Assembly (NCBI RefSeq): GCF_023554105.1
Contig: NZ_JAMJWE010000014.1
Coordinates: forward strand, 1 to 64,000
Source of the DNA: Brucella sp. 21LCYQ03
Lineage (GTDB): Bacteria; Pseudomonadota; Alphaproteobacteria; Rhizobiales; Rhizobiaceae
Direction of reading: 5' to 3'
DNA: 64,000 nucleotides
Below, in pieces: positions 32,266 through 40,158 of this stretch. The translations under genes were made by a program, and so were the position numbers. Position 1 is the stretch's first letter; each line of letters begins with the position of its first letter. Under the pieces are notes generated by a model. It worked only from the letters and a program-made list of their open reading frames with translations. It did no database searches and had not been told where the DNA came from.

Positions 32266-33627
32266 TTATTCTTCGGGTTCTCGATCCGACGGTGTCTGTG
32301 GTCGTGCGAGATTGCCTTTGGAAAAGGTATAGCCGGTTTCCACGGCATTGCGTCCAAATTTGTTACGTAGGCTGTCAATTGCCCATTCCGCTACTGCGCG
32401 CTTTGTGGCTGCCGTATCAACCAGATCAGGTGGATCGGCGCGGTCGTCGGTTGATAATTCGCCTAAACCAATTCCCAGTAGTCTGAATTTGGTGCCATCC
32501 AGTTCTTTTTCTAAAAGCTGAAGACCCGTGCGAAAAATGCGATCCGCGAGCTGTGTGGGGTCTGCGAGCTGGCGATTACGGGTGCGTAGCTTAAAATCCT
32601 GCGTCTTGAGTTTGAGGATGACAGTGCGCCCAGCAATGTCAGCATTTTTAAGACGATGTGAAACCTTTTCCGACAATGCTCGTAGGACAGGCACGAGATC
32701 GCTTTCTTGTGAGAGATCTTTGTTGAAGGTGGTTTCTGCCGAAACGCTTTTCATATCGTGTTCTGGCTCGACTTTGCGGCTGTCTTGTCCGCGCGACAGT
32801 CTGAAAAGGCGCTGGCCCATCGTGCCGTAAGCCTTCATCAGTGAGCCTTCATCCATTGTCTGCAATTGGCCGATTGTACGAATGCCATTGCTTTCCAGCT
32901 TCGCATTAAACGACTTACCAACGCCCCAGATCATGCTAACCGGCTTATCGCGCAGAAAATCCAGTGCTTCGGCTTCTCCGATGACAGAAAATCCACGTGG
33001 TTTTTGTAGATCAGAGGCAACCTTGGCGAGGTATTTGCAATAGGAAAGTCCAACTGAAATTGTAATGCCAATTTCGTCTTCGACACGTTTGGCGAAGCGA
33101 GCAAGAACCATTGCTGCGGGCGCGCGATGCAAGCGTTCCGTGCCCTCAAGATCAAGAAATGCTTCATCGATAGAGATCGGTTCGACGAGCGGCGTGAGTT
33201 CGTGCATTAACTTGCGAACTTCTCGACCTACACGTGCATATTTTTCCATGTTGGGTTTAACAACCACGGCTTCAGGGCAAGCTTCCAGCGCTTTGAACAT
33301 CGGCATGGCGGAGCGCACACCATGGATACGTGCAATATAGCACGCGGTCGAAACAACACCGCGCGTACCGCCTCCGATGATGACTGGCTTGTCGCGGATA
33401 TCGGGATTGTCGCGCTTTTCCACAGAAGCGTAAAAAGCATCGCAATCAACATGGGCCAGCGAGAGTTTGTAAAGCTCTGCATGACGTACAAGTCGCGGAC
33501 TGCCGCACGCAACGCAACGTCGCGTTGTTGCAAGCTTTTGCAGCGACAGGCAATCGCGGCAGAAACCTTGCTCCGAATGATTTGCGGCATATGAATCGGT
33601 CATAGCTGGATGCTGCTTTGTGAACAT
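32266..33627 (-). CDS. dinB: DNA polymerase IV (Y-family)
   Basis: 453 residues (ATG 33627; ATG 33603 also possible). Y-family error-prone polymerase that extends damaged primers and templates. Catalytic motifs: [18 protein letters not shown] near 57-74, the tyrosine region [15 protein letters not shown], and [11 protein letters not shown] with the Asp-Glu pair near 153. The helix-hairpin-helix segment is [17 protein letters not shown]. Ahead of the palm there is an extra segment with CRDC and CVACG, a possible four-cysteine zinc site (about 22-41), as in rhizobial DinB proteins and unlike E. coli. It begins a core-chromosome region just outside the integrated element. Confidence 0.95.
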   Translation of the reverse strand: MFTKQHPAMTDSYAANHSEQGFCRDCLSLQKLATTRRCVACGSPRLVRHAELYKLSLAHVDCDAFYASVEKRDNPDIRDKPVIIGGGTRGVVSTACYIARIHGVRSAMPMFKALEACPEAVVVKPNMEKYARVGREVRKLMHELTPLVEPISIDEAFLDLEGTERLHRAPAAMVLARFAKRVEDEIGITISVGLSYCKYLAKVASDLQKPRGFSVIGEAEALDFLRDKPVSMIWGVGKSFNAKLESNGIRTIGQLQTMDEGSLMKAYGTMGQRLFRLSRGQDSRKVEPEHDMKSVSAETTFNKDLSQESDLVPVLRALSEKVSHRLKNADIAGRTVILKLKTQDFKLRTRNRQLADPTQLADRIFRTGLQLLEKELDGTKFRLLGIGLGELSTDDRADPPDLVDTAATKRAVAEWAIDSLRNKFGRNAVETGYTFSKGNLARPQTPSDREPEE

Positions 33628-33949
33628 AAAAGGAACATCGTTTTATAGCATTAAACCACGGTAATGCCATCGTTACTCAAACGCACTGTCAGTTGTGCAC
33701 TTGACATTGGCAAGGATATCACCAAGTTTAGCATCATGAACAACCGTTTCGCATCCATACTCCATCGGTTCCAACCGATCATGGGATAGCAACCCTCGAG
33801 TCCTGCTCAGCGCAGAGGATTCCGGGGGACGGTTCGCCGCTTGGCTGCAAGCGGAATTGTTAAAAGCGCTTTCTTAAAAAATAATCAGTTATTCCGGACG
33901 AGAATCGTCACGGAGAGCAATCATCACTAGACAGCAGTGAGCGAACGTC
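33628..33949. other. Intergenic region between dinB and rnk
   Basis: About 320 bases between divergent genes; no reading frame of interest. It contains a perfect AAAGCGCTTT palindrome within TTAAAAGCGCTTTCTTAA (about 33858-33875), close to the rnk side, and a CGCTTGGCTGCAAGCGG hairpin (about 33837-33853). Promoters for both genes are expected here, but no convincing -35/-10 pair stood out. Confidence 0.35.
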
Positions 33950-34360
33950 ATGAGCGTAAAGAACCGTAAGAAGCCAAAGATCGTCGTAAGCGACATCGAC
34001 AACGAACGCCTGACAATTCTGGCCGGTAACGTCTCCGAAAAACTGGAGGAAGTTGCTGAGGAATTATTACAGGAGTTGGATCGCGCAAAGGTCGTTCCGC
34101 AGAAGAAGCTGCCGCTTGATGTTGTTTGCATGGGCTCGACGGTGGAGTTTCGCTCCAATGATGGCCATGAGCGGAAAGTAACACTGGTCTATCCAGGTGA
34201 AGCAGATATTGCGCAGGGTAAGATTTCGATTCTTACACCGATCGGTACCGCGCTTATTGGCCTGACTCCCGGTCAGTCGATGTCGTGGATTGCACGGGAT
34301 GGGAAGGCACATGAGCTTAGCGTTCTGAGTGTTTCTCAGGCTGCACCTGCGAGCGCTTGA
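33950..34360 (+). CDS. rnk: Nucleoside diphosphate kinase regulator (Rnk/GreA C-terminal fold)
   Basis: 136 residues. An N-terminal helical part (KIVVSDIDNERLTILAGNVS, about 10-60) is followed by the GreA/Rnk FKBP-like domain with VVCMGSTVEFRSNDGHERKV, TLVYPGEADIAQGKISILTP and IGTALIGLTPGQSMSW, the diagnostic Rnk pattern. Rnk-type proteins bind RNA polymerase near its secondary channel and influence nucleotide and polyphosphate levels. Followed by a strong terminator. Confidence 0.9.
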   Translation: MSVKNRKKPKIVVSDIDNERLTILAGNVSEKLEEVAEELLQELDRAKVVPQKKLPLDVVCMGSTVEFRSNDGHERKVTLVYPGEADIAQGKISILTPIGTALIGLTPGQSMSWIARDGKAHELSVLSVSQAAPASA

Positions 34361-34380
34361 TCGGGCGCACAATAAATAAA

Positions 34381-34409
34381 AGAAGCCCCGTTTACGGGGC
34401 TTCTTTTTT
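34381..34409 (+). terminator. Intrinsic terminator after rnk
   Basis: AGAAGCCCCG and CGGGGCTTCT are perfect 10-bp arms with loop TTTA, followed by TTTTT. Canonical rho-independent terminator; the converging lipoprotein gene stops beside it. Confidence 0.93.
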
Positions 34410-34752
34410 AATTGGTCTTGGTTCGGTTGACTTTTGATGTTCGTTTTTTTGGCAAACATTTATCGACGAAATCACTGAACACGTTCACATGATACATAAA
34501 CACCAACAACTCGCCTCTGCCTCGTTTAACAAAATCCTTTTGATCCAGAATCCGATCAACACGCTTAACTTCTGCGAATTTCTGTCGGCATGTTGAGGCT
34601 GGCGTCACGCGTTGCGTGAAAAATGTGCCGTCGCTTAATGGGATTTTGGGCGTGGAATATTGAGCGTCTTTCTCTGCCTCTGTCGTCACGCAGCCACTGA
34701 TAAACGCTAAACTAAAACAAAGAAGAATTGCCCGAATAAGAATCTGAAACAT
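34408..34752 (-). CDS. Small lipoprotein of unknown function
   Basis: 114 residues. Signal sequence with hydrophobic core (ILIRAILLCFSLAF) and lipobox ISGC at about 18-21, so it is probably an outer- or inner-membrane lipoprotein. The mature part has a conserved-looking helical region FAEVKRVDRILDQKDFVKRG with two further cysteines (CRQKF and DKCLPKK) that could form a disulphide. No family recognised. Converges with rnk. Confidence 0.7.
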   Translation of the reverse strand: MFQILIRAILLCFSLAFISGCVTTEAEKDAQYSTPKIPLSDGTFFTQRVTPASTCRQKFAEVKRVDRILDQKDFVKRGRGELLVFMYHVNVFSDFVDKCLPKKRTSKVNRTKTN

Positions 34753-35006
34753 AGAAGCCCCTGCGTGATCAACACATGATTAATTTAAACTTGCATTTAT
34801 AATCAAGTTTAAATCGCAAGCTTTTAAGCGTCATGCGAAAGGTGAGGGAACTGTTTTGCGACGCAGCCGTTTTCCTTATGGAAGTGATGGTCGTGTCAAC
34901 CGAACATGACGGCACAGAAAACACAAAGATTTTTTCGGTTTCTTTTTGTGGCCAACGAAATGGCAGACGAGTTCTTGTCCCGTCCGACTGTTGCTTCACC
35001 ATATTT

Positions 35007-35294
35007 CTAAAACCGTATAGTCATCCCGCCCGGCAAAAGCGCAGCTGCTTTTTCTATTGTTGCGGGATCGCGCCCTGTTTCCTGGCAAAAGCGGAGCAGT
35101 GTTGGCTCGTGGCTTAGATAGAATTGCAGTACGCCTGCGAGAAAGCCTGGTTCTTGTGCAGCCGAGCGAATGGAAGACACTTCAATGCCTGTCAAAGCGA
35201 GAAAACGCGGCATTAGCTCATTATCCTGCGCCATCCATACAAGTGCTTCCACCGCAAGAGCTTCTGCCTCGCTCTGGCTCATGACAGTTTTCAT
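35007..35294 (-). CDS. DUF3572 family protein
   Basis: 95 residues from ATG 35294, preceded by GGAGAG; the frame extends to 35339 without a site. All-helical: EAEALAVEALVWMAQDNELM, RFLALTGIEVSSIRSAAQEP, GFLAGVLQFYLSHEPTL, and LRFCQETGRDPATI. This is the complete DUF3572 pattern, restricted to alphaproteobacteria and commonly encoded beside divK. Function unknown. It is divergent from divK here. Confidence 0.88.
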   Translation of the reverse strand: MKTVMSQSEAEALAVEALVWMAQDNELMPRFLALTGIEVSSIRSAAQEPGFLAGVLQFYLSHEPTLLRFCQETGRDPATIEKAAALLPGGMTIRF

Positions 35295-35545
35295 CTCATT
35301 TCTCTCCACGTTAAGCTCTGCCAATGCGCCGTAAATCATTGAAAATTCGATTCACGCTGATTTGCACTATACGCTAAAATGCCGTGCATATTCAGCTGTT
35401 GGGTGAAATAGCTGCAATGCGAGATTTGGGAGAATATTTGCTATTCGTCAATCAAATAGGCTTAAAGTGCGTAAAATCCATGCGGGCGTAATGGGCACAG
35501 CAAACCTGTCGTTTGGCGGACAAGAATAAGGCCAGGGAATATTCG

Positions 35546-35917
35546 ATGACCAAAACTGTGATGATCGTCGAGGACAACGAACTGAATATGAAGTTGTTTC
35601 GCGATCTAATCGAAGCCAGTGGATATGAGACCATCAGGACCAGAAGTGGTCTTGAGGCGCTTGATCTTGCCCGTGAACATCGCCCTGATCTCATTTTGAT
35701 GGATATTCAGTTGCCTGAAGTATCCGGTCTGGAAGTCACCAAATGGCTTAAGGACGATGAAGAACTCAAGCATATTCCAGTCATTGCCGTCACCGCATTT
35801 GCAATGAAGGGCGATGAGGAACGTATTCGGCAGGGCGGTTGCGAGGCTTACATATCCAAGCCAATTTCTGTTCCGCGATTTATTGAGACGATAAAGTCTT
35901 ATCTCGGCGATGCCTGA
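35546..35917 (+). CDS. divK: Single-domain response regulator DivK
   Basis: 123 residues, a lone receiver domain. Phosphorylation pocket: acidic EDN at 9-11, phospho-Asp in [16 protein letters not shown] near 53, Thr in [15 protein letters not shown] near 82, and Lys in YISKPISV near 105. In Caulobacter and Brucella DivK is phosphorylated by PleC/DivJ-type kinases and steers the CckA-CtrA cell-cycle pathway. ATG 35546 chosen from homolog length; the frame from 35513 has no site. The downstream pleD confirms the assignment. Confidence 0.95.
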   Translation: MTKTVMIVEDNELNMKLFRDLIEASGYETIRTRSGLEALDLAREHRPDLILMDIQLPEVSGLEVTKWLKDDEELKHIPVIAVTAFAMKGDEERIRQGGCEAYISKPISVPRFIETIKSYLGDA

Positions 35918-35971
35918 TTATTTTGAGTAAAGGCAGGTTCGCGGTATAAGATTTTAGGGGGGCAGGGGATC

Positions 35972-37360
35972 ATGACAGCACGAATTCTCGTCGTGGATGA
36001 TGAAGAATCGAGCGTAAAGCTGCTCGAAGCTCTGCTATTGCGCGAATATTATGAAGTTGTGTCCGCCTATAATGGTGCGGAAGCGATCGAAATCTGTCTG
36101 GGTGGGCAGATTGATGTCGTTATTCTTGATGTTTTGATGCCGGGTATCGATGGTTTTGAAGTTTGCCGTCGTCTGAAAGATGATCCGCGTACGACCAATA
36201 TACCCGTCGTGATGCTGACCGCCCTTAATAGCGCTCAAGATAAGATCACAGGTCTTGAAGCTGGCGCAGACGATTTTATGACGAAGCCAGTGAATGATCA
36301 GCAACTGCTATCGCGTGTTAAAAGTCTTGCACGATTAAAGATGGTTTCGGATGAATTATTTCAACGAACCGGAACGGTTGCCGATACAGAGGTTGAAGCG
36401 CTGCTCGTCACCAAGCTTTCCGGTCGCTTCGGTGGTGGAGAAGACGCAGCACGCATTCTGATTGTTGATGAGAACGAAATTGCGGCTGCACGACTGCGGG
36501 TGATTCTGGGCGAAGACTATTTCGTCGATGTAGCCAGTGATGCCAATGATGCGCTCATCAAGGCGATTGAGAACGACCATGACAGCATCGTCATTTCAGC
36601 TGATTTTACCTATTATGATCCGCTGCGCCTTTGTTCGCAGATACGAACGATTGAACGCACAAGGCTTGTGCCGATCATTCTGATCGTCAATGAGGATGAG
36701 GGTTCTCTGGTGGTGCGCGCACTCGAATTGGGTGTGAATGACTATGTCATGCGCCCATTGGAGAAGCTGGAGCTTTATGCGCGCTTGCGTACGCAGATTA
36801 AGCGTAAGTGCTACAATGATCTTTTGCGCCAGAGTCTGCACCGCACCATAACTATGGCGGTTACGGACAGCCTTACAGGGCTGCATAACCGCCGTTACCT
36901 TGATACGCATATGCCTGTGCTTCTAACGCGCGCTACAGGCCGCGAGAGGCCGTTGACGGTCATCATGATCGACTTCGACCACTTCAAGCGCGTGAATGAC
37001 CAATATGGTCATGATGGTGGTGATGATGTGCTTCGAGAATTTGCGGCACGATTGCGCAAGAAGATTCGCGGCATGGACGTGATGTGCCGCTATGGCGGTG
37101 AAGAGTTTGCCATCGTGCTGCCTGACACTGATTTAGCGGCTGCTGCGGCCGTGGCTGAGCGGATTCGTGATGCTGTGTCAGAAGAGCCATTCTTGCTCGC
37201 TGGCGGCAAGCATCAGATTGCAATGACGATCAGCATTGGGATTGCGTCGCTTCGCTTGATGGGGGGCGATACAGTTGAAGCGCTTTTCGCCCGTACGGAT
37301 GCAGCCCTTTATGAAGCAAAGAAGAAAGGTCGCAACCGGATCGTTCTTTCTGCGGCCTGA
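35972..37360 (+). CDS. pleD: Diguanylate cyclase response regulator PleD
   Basis: 462 residues: receiver domain 1 (about 1-120, phospho-Asp in VVILDVLMPGIDGFEV), receiver-like adaptor 2 (about 160-280, ILIVDENEIAAARLRV) and a GGDEF domain (about 295-460). The active site reads RYGGEEFAIVLP, and the product-inhibition I-site RGMD sits five residues before GGEEF, as in Caulobacter PleD. It makes cyclic di-GMP when phosphorylated and works in polar development with DivK, its upstream neighbour (54-base gap). Confidence 0.96.
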   Translation: MTARILVVDDEESSVKLLEALLLREYYEVVSAYNGAEAIEICLGGQIDVVILDVLMPGIDGFEVCRRLKDDPRTTNIPVVMLTALNSAQDKITGLEAGADDFMTKPVNDQQLLSRVKSLARLKMVSDELFQRTGTVADTEVEALLVTKLSGRFGGGEDAARILIVDENEIAAARLRVILGEDYFVDVASDANDALIKAIENDHDSIVISADFTYYDPLRLCSQIRTIERTRLVPIILIVNEDEGSLVVRALELGVNDYVMRPLEKLELYARLRTQIKRKCYNDLLRQSLHRTITMAVTDSLTGLHNRRYLDTHMPVLLTRATGRERPLTVIMIDFDHFKRVNDQYGHDGGDDVLREFAARLRKKIRGMDVMCRYGGEEFAIVLPDTDLAAAAAVAERIRDAVSEEPFLLAGGKHQIAMTISIGIASLRLMGGDTVEALFARTDAALYEAKKKGRNRIVLSAA

Positions 37361-37382
37361 ATGCCATAAACTGCGCGCAACA

Positions 37383-37411
37383 AAAAAGCCGTCTCTAAGA
37401 GACGGCTTTTT
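37383..37411. terminator. Bidirectional terminator between pleD and rpmG
   Basis: AAAAAGCCGTCTC (37383-37395) and GAGACGGCTTTTT (37399-37411), perfect 13-bp arms around TAA, with A- and T-runs on the two sides. It serves both converging genes. Confidence 0.93.
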
Positions 37412-37445
37412 GATTCCTGCCAGTTAGTCTGGCGGCGGAAACGAA

Positions 37446-37613
37446 TTACTTGATCTTCGTTTCCTTGAAGTCGACGTGCTTGCGCGCGATCGGGTCGTAC
37501 TTAGTCTTTGTCATCTTATCCGTCATCGTGCGGCTGTTCTTCTTCGTTACGTAGAAGAAACCGGTGTCAGCGGTCGACAAAAGCTTGATCTTGATGGTCG
37601 TAGCCTTGGCCAT
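37446..37613 (-). CDS. rpmG: 50S ribosomal protein L33
   Basis: 55 residues: [20 protein letters not shown] followed by [20 protein letters not shown] and a lysine-rich end with [12 protein letters not shown]. Length and sequence are those of alphaproteobacterial L33, of the type without the zinc-binding cysteines. Start ATG 37613. It belongs to the 50S subunit near the E site. It is on the minus strand, head-on to pleD, with a shared terminator. Confidence 0.96.
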   Translation of the reverse strand: MAKATTIKIKLLSTADTGFFYVTKKNSRTMTDKMTKTKYDPIARKHVDFKETKIK

Positions 37614-37711
37614 ATCGAAATACCTGCTCTTTCATGATTAAACCGCTACGAGTCTCACCTATTGGTAAGAAGCGGAAATTCGGCGCGACACTACGGTTTA
37701 GCGGCGAAAAG

Positions 37712-38923
37712 TCAACCCCGCTTCTTCTTTTGAACGAGCCTAATCGCAGCAAAGAGTGCAAAAGCCGCAAAAAAGATGCCGAGTGTGAGCGGGAATCCCT
37801 TTGGTCCCATCGCATCCATGCCTACTCCAACCGCTTGCGGGCCTGCCAGCATGCCAATCGCATAGCAGAAGATAAATGCAGCATTGGCGGATGCAAGTTC
37901 GCGTCCGGTGAGCTCGGAGCCGAGATGAGCAAGGCCCACGGTGTAGAGACCGGCGACCACGCCGCCCCACAAAAACAGCACGGCAGCCATGAGATACCAG
38001 CTGTGCATCAGGTAGGGCAGGGCGATCATTCCGATAAGGCCGGTCACAGCGCAGAACAGCAGCAATTTGCGTCGGTCCGAAATCTTGTCGCTGATGATTC
38101 CCAATGGAATCTGCATCAACACATTGCCAAGGCCGATCATGGTCAAAAGCAATGCCGCGTCTCCCTCGCTAAAGCCGACGCGTGCGCCAAAGACCGGGAA
38201 CAGTGCGAAGCCTCCGGTTTCGACTGCACCGAAAACAAACACGGCCATTGTCGCGGTTGGAACTGCAAAGATAAATGGCAGGAAGGGGACGTGTTCGCCT
38301 TCCTCGAAATCTGGACTATCGCGCCATGCAATCAATACCGGAATGATAGCAATTATGATGATTGCGAAACCGACATAGAAGGGCATGCCACCCGCACTGC
38401 CGATTTTCGAGAACAGCCACGGCCCGAGCGCAAAGCCGAGTGATAGCGACGTCGCATAGATACCAAGCACCAAGCCCCGTTTTTCTGGTGGAGCAGAAGC
38501 GTTGATCCAGTATTCGGAAAGAACGAAAAGCACGGTCAGTGCGAAATGCAGTACGATTCGCAGTGCGAACCACGCCCAAAGTGGCTGAAAAAAATGAAAT
38601 CCAAGAAATGCGAAACTGCCAATCAGCAGCATCAAAACGATTGCTTTCGCAACACCAAGGCGCGCTGCAATCGGTGCTGCGAGTGGCGCTGCAACAATGG
38701 ATGCAAGGCCAGCGACAGCGGTGTTGGCGCCGATCAGACTGGCTGAGTGGCCTCGGCTTTCCAGCAAAACGCTCAAAAGCGGAATGCCTAGCCCGATAGC
38801 GGCACCCATAGCGCTGATCGTAGCAATCGCTGCGGCAAGCGAACGCCAATGCAATTCGCCTTCATTAGGCCCGTTGCCGGGTTGCTGCGCTGCAAGATCG
38901 GCGGGATGAATTTCTTTGTTCAT
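37712..38923 (-). CDS. Major facilitator superfamily transporter
   Basis: 403 residues with about 12 hydrophobic segments in two halves. The MFS loop 2-3 region is PLAAPIAARLGVAKAIVLML, and the second-half start is VGFSEGDAALLLTMIGLGNV with ISDKISDRRKLLL. The overall pattern (YbfB/YcaD-like) resembles uncharacterised sugar-phosphate or drug efflux relatives. Substrate unknown. It follows the NUDIX gene after a few bases on the same strand, so they may be cotranscribed. Confidence 0.88.
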   Translation of the reverse strand: MNKEIHPADLAAQQPGNGPNEGELHWRSLAAAIATISAMGAAIGLGIPLLSVLLESRGHSASLIGANTAVAGLASIVAAPLAAPIAARLGVAKAIVLMLLIGSFAFLGFHFFQPLWAWFALRIVLHFALTVLFVLSEYWINASAPPEKRGLVLGIYATSLSLGFALGPWLFSKIGSAGGMPFYVGFAIIIIAIIPVLIAWRDSPDFEEGEHVPFLPFIFAVPTATMAVFVFGAVETGGFALFPVFGARVGFSEGDAALLLTMIGLGNVLMQIPLGIISDKISDRRKLLLFCAVTGLIGMIALPYLMHSWYLMAAVLFLWGGVVAGLYTVGLAHLGSELTGRELASANAAFIFCYAIGMLAGPQAVGVGMDAMGPKGFPLTLGIFFAAFALFAAIRLVQKKKRG

Positions 38924-38927
38924 AAGG

Positions 38928-39680
38928 TCAGATCACTTCACGCACAAAGCGGCCATACCGCTTGCTGTATTGTACCACCGGAAGGGTGGCTGGCAATTCG
39001 TGCCGGGTTTCTGTCAGCAGCGTCTTCGCTTCTTTCAGAATGGCCTGAGTAATACGGGCAACATCCAGTTTATCAACCTCATCAATCGAAACCCAATTCA
39101 AATCCTGAAGTTCTCCACCGGGAACAAGTTTCTGGTTTGGCAGTTCTGGCAGGCTGTCACGAAAAGCAATGAAAAAACGCGCATCAAATCGTCGGACATT
39201 TCCGGGTGGTGTGATTGCGCGTGCGAAATAGCGCAGATCGCCTAGCGCAGGCAGTGCGCCACCCTCCAGAAATGACAACCAGTCCTTGTTTGCAGGAGAA
39301 TTGCCACCGTTTGATGACATGGCTGCTTGATGGTTTTGTCGGGCAAAACGAAGGCCGGTTTCTTCAAAAGTTTCGCGAATGGCGCAAAGCCCAAGCGCTC
39401 GCGCTCGCCGCAGCGTCGCGCGTGTTCCCATGCCTGTGACGAGTTTAACTGTGTCCTCAGCGGTTAATTCGGATGCAGCAGTCATGCTGCCATCGCCGGG
39501 GTCAGCCCGACCTCCGGGAAACACATATTTTCCCGGCATGAAGGCGAGAGATGAATGACGGCGTCCCATCAAAATACGCGGGATACGCTCGGTGCGATCA
39601 ACAAGAAGAAGCGACGCTGCATCACGAGGGCGAAGCAGCGGCTTTATTTTATCATTTGTGGTGTGTGAGGCGGATGTCAC
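38928..39680 (-). CDS. NUDIX hydrolase
   Basis: About 250 residues. NUDIX box: GKYVFPGGRADPGDGS with a later RETFEETGLRF gives the GX5EX7REUXEEXGU layout, with a long insertion that contains TAEDTVKLVTGMGTRA. Start taken as GTG 39680, after GACAGGG and 13 bases past the DUF983 stop. The frame stays open to 39776 (ATG 39740), overlapping DUF983. Members cleave a nucleoside diphosphate linked to another moiety; this subtype (RNA pyrophosphohydrolase or CoA-type) is not settled by sequence. Confidence 0.87.
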   Translation of the reverse strand: MTSASHTTNDKIKPLLRPRDAASLLLVDRTERIPRILMGRRHSSLAFMPGKYVFPGGRADPGDGSMTAASELTAEDTVKLVTGMGTRATLRRARALGLCAIRETFEETGLRFARQNHQAAMSSNGGNSPANKDWLSFLEGGALPALGDLRYFARAITPPGNVRRFDARFFIAFRDSLPELPNQKLVPGGELQDLNWVSIDEVDKLDVARITQAILKEAKTLLTETRHELPATLPVVQYSKRYGRFVREVI

Positions 39681-39693
39681 GGGAAAAACCCTG

Positions 39694-40158
39694 TCAGGTG
39701 ACGTCGCCGTATTCACCTTCGCCTTTTCCGCCAAAGCCATGCATGAACAAGGCCCATTGCAGTCCAATGGTCGCACCCTTGATCGGTTGCAGAAGCGCCA
39801 GCGACATCAGAACGATCATCGGCCCCCAGATGGCCATATGCGCTACGAGCGAAAGGTTTGTTGTTGCTTCAACGCCCATGAAGGCACCAACGACGATATG
39901 ACCGACAATCAAAATTGTCAGGTAGGCAGGAAGATCATCGGCGCGCTGCTCTGTATAATCTTCATCGCAGACCGAGCAATGATCGACTGGCTTTACAAAA
40001 GAGCGAAACAGTTTGCCTTCACCACAATGTGGGCAGCGGGATTTAAATCCGCGCCACATTGCCTGGCCCAGATTGCGTGTTGGCCGGGTTGTTTTCTGGC
40101 TATCGCCACCGAAAACGTGGATTTGACTATCTGCTGAACTGGCCTCTAACGTGCTCAT
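39694..40158 (-). CDS. DUF983 membrane protein
   Basis: 154 residues. The N-terminal cytoplasmic part carries a four-cysteine pair of CxxC motifs (RCPHCGEGKLF and HCSVCDEDY), as in DUF983 proteins. Two membrane segments follow (LTILIVGHIVVGAFMGV and PMIVLMSLALLQPIKGATIG). Function unknown, possibly zinc-binding. The start overlaps the RNase R stop by four bases, so it is coupled to rnr; this rnr-DUF983-NUDIX order is common in Brucellaceae and rhizobia. Confidence 0.88.
   Translation of the reverse strand: MSTLEASSADSQIHVFGGDSQKTTRPTRNLGQAMWRGFKSRCPHCGEGKLFRSFVKPVDHCSVCDEDYTEQRADDLPAYLTILIVGHIVVGAFMGVEATTNLSLVAHMAIWGPMIVLMSLALLQPIKGATIGLQWALFMHGFGGKGEGEYGDVT

Noticed and set aside
33628-33949. 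Structured RNA candidate between dinB and rnk
   Set aside because: Several short hairpins are present but no family pattern or terminator supports an RNA gene.
35007-35339. Longer DUF3572 frame starting at 35339
   Set aside because: The extra 15 residues lack a ribosome site; ATG 35294 fits the family length.
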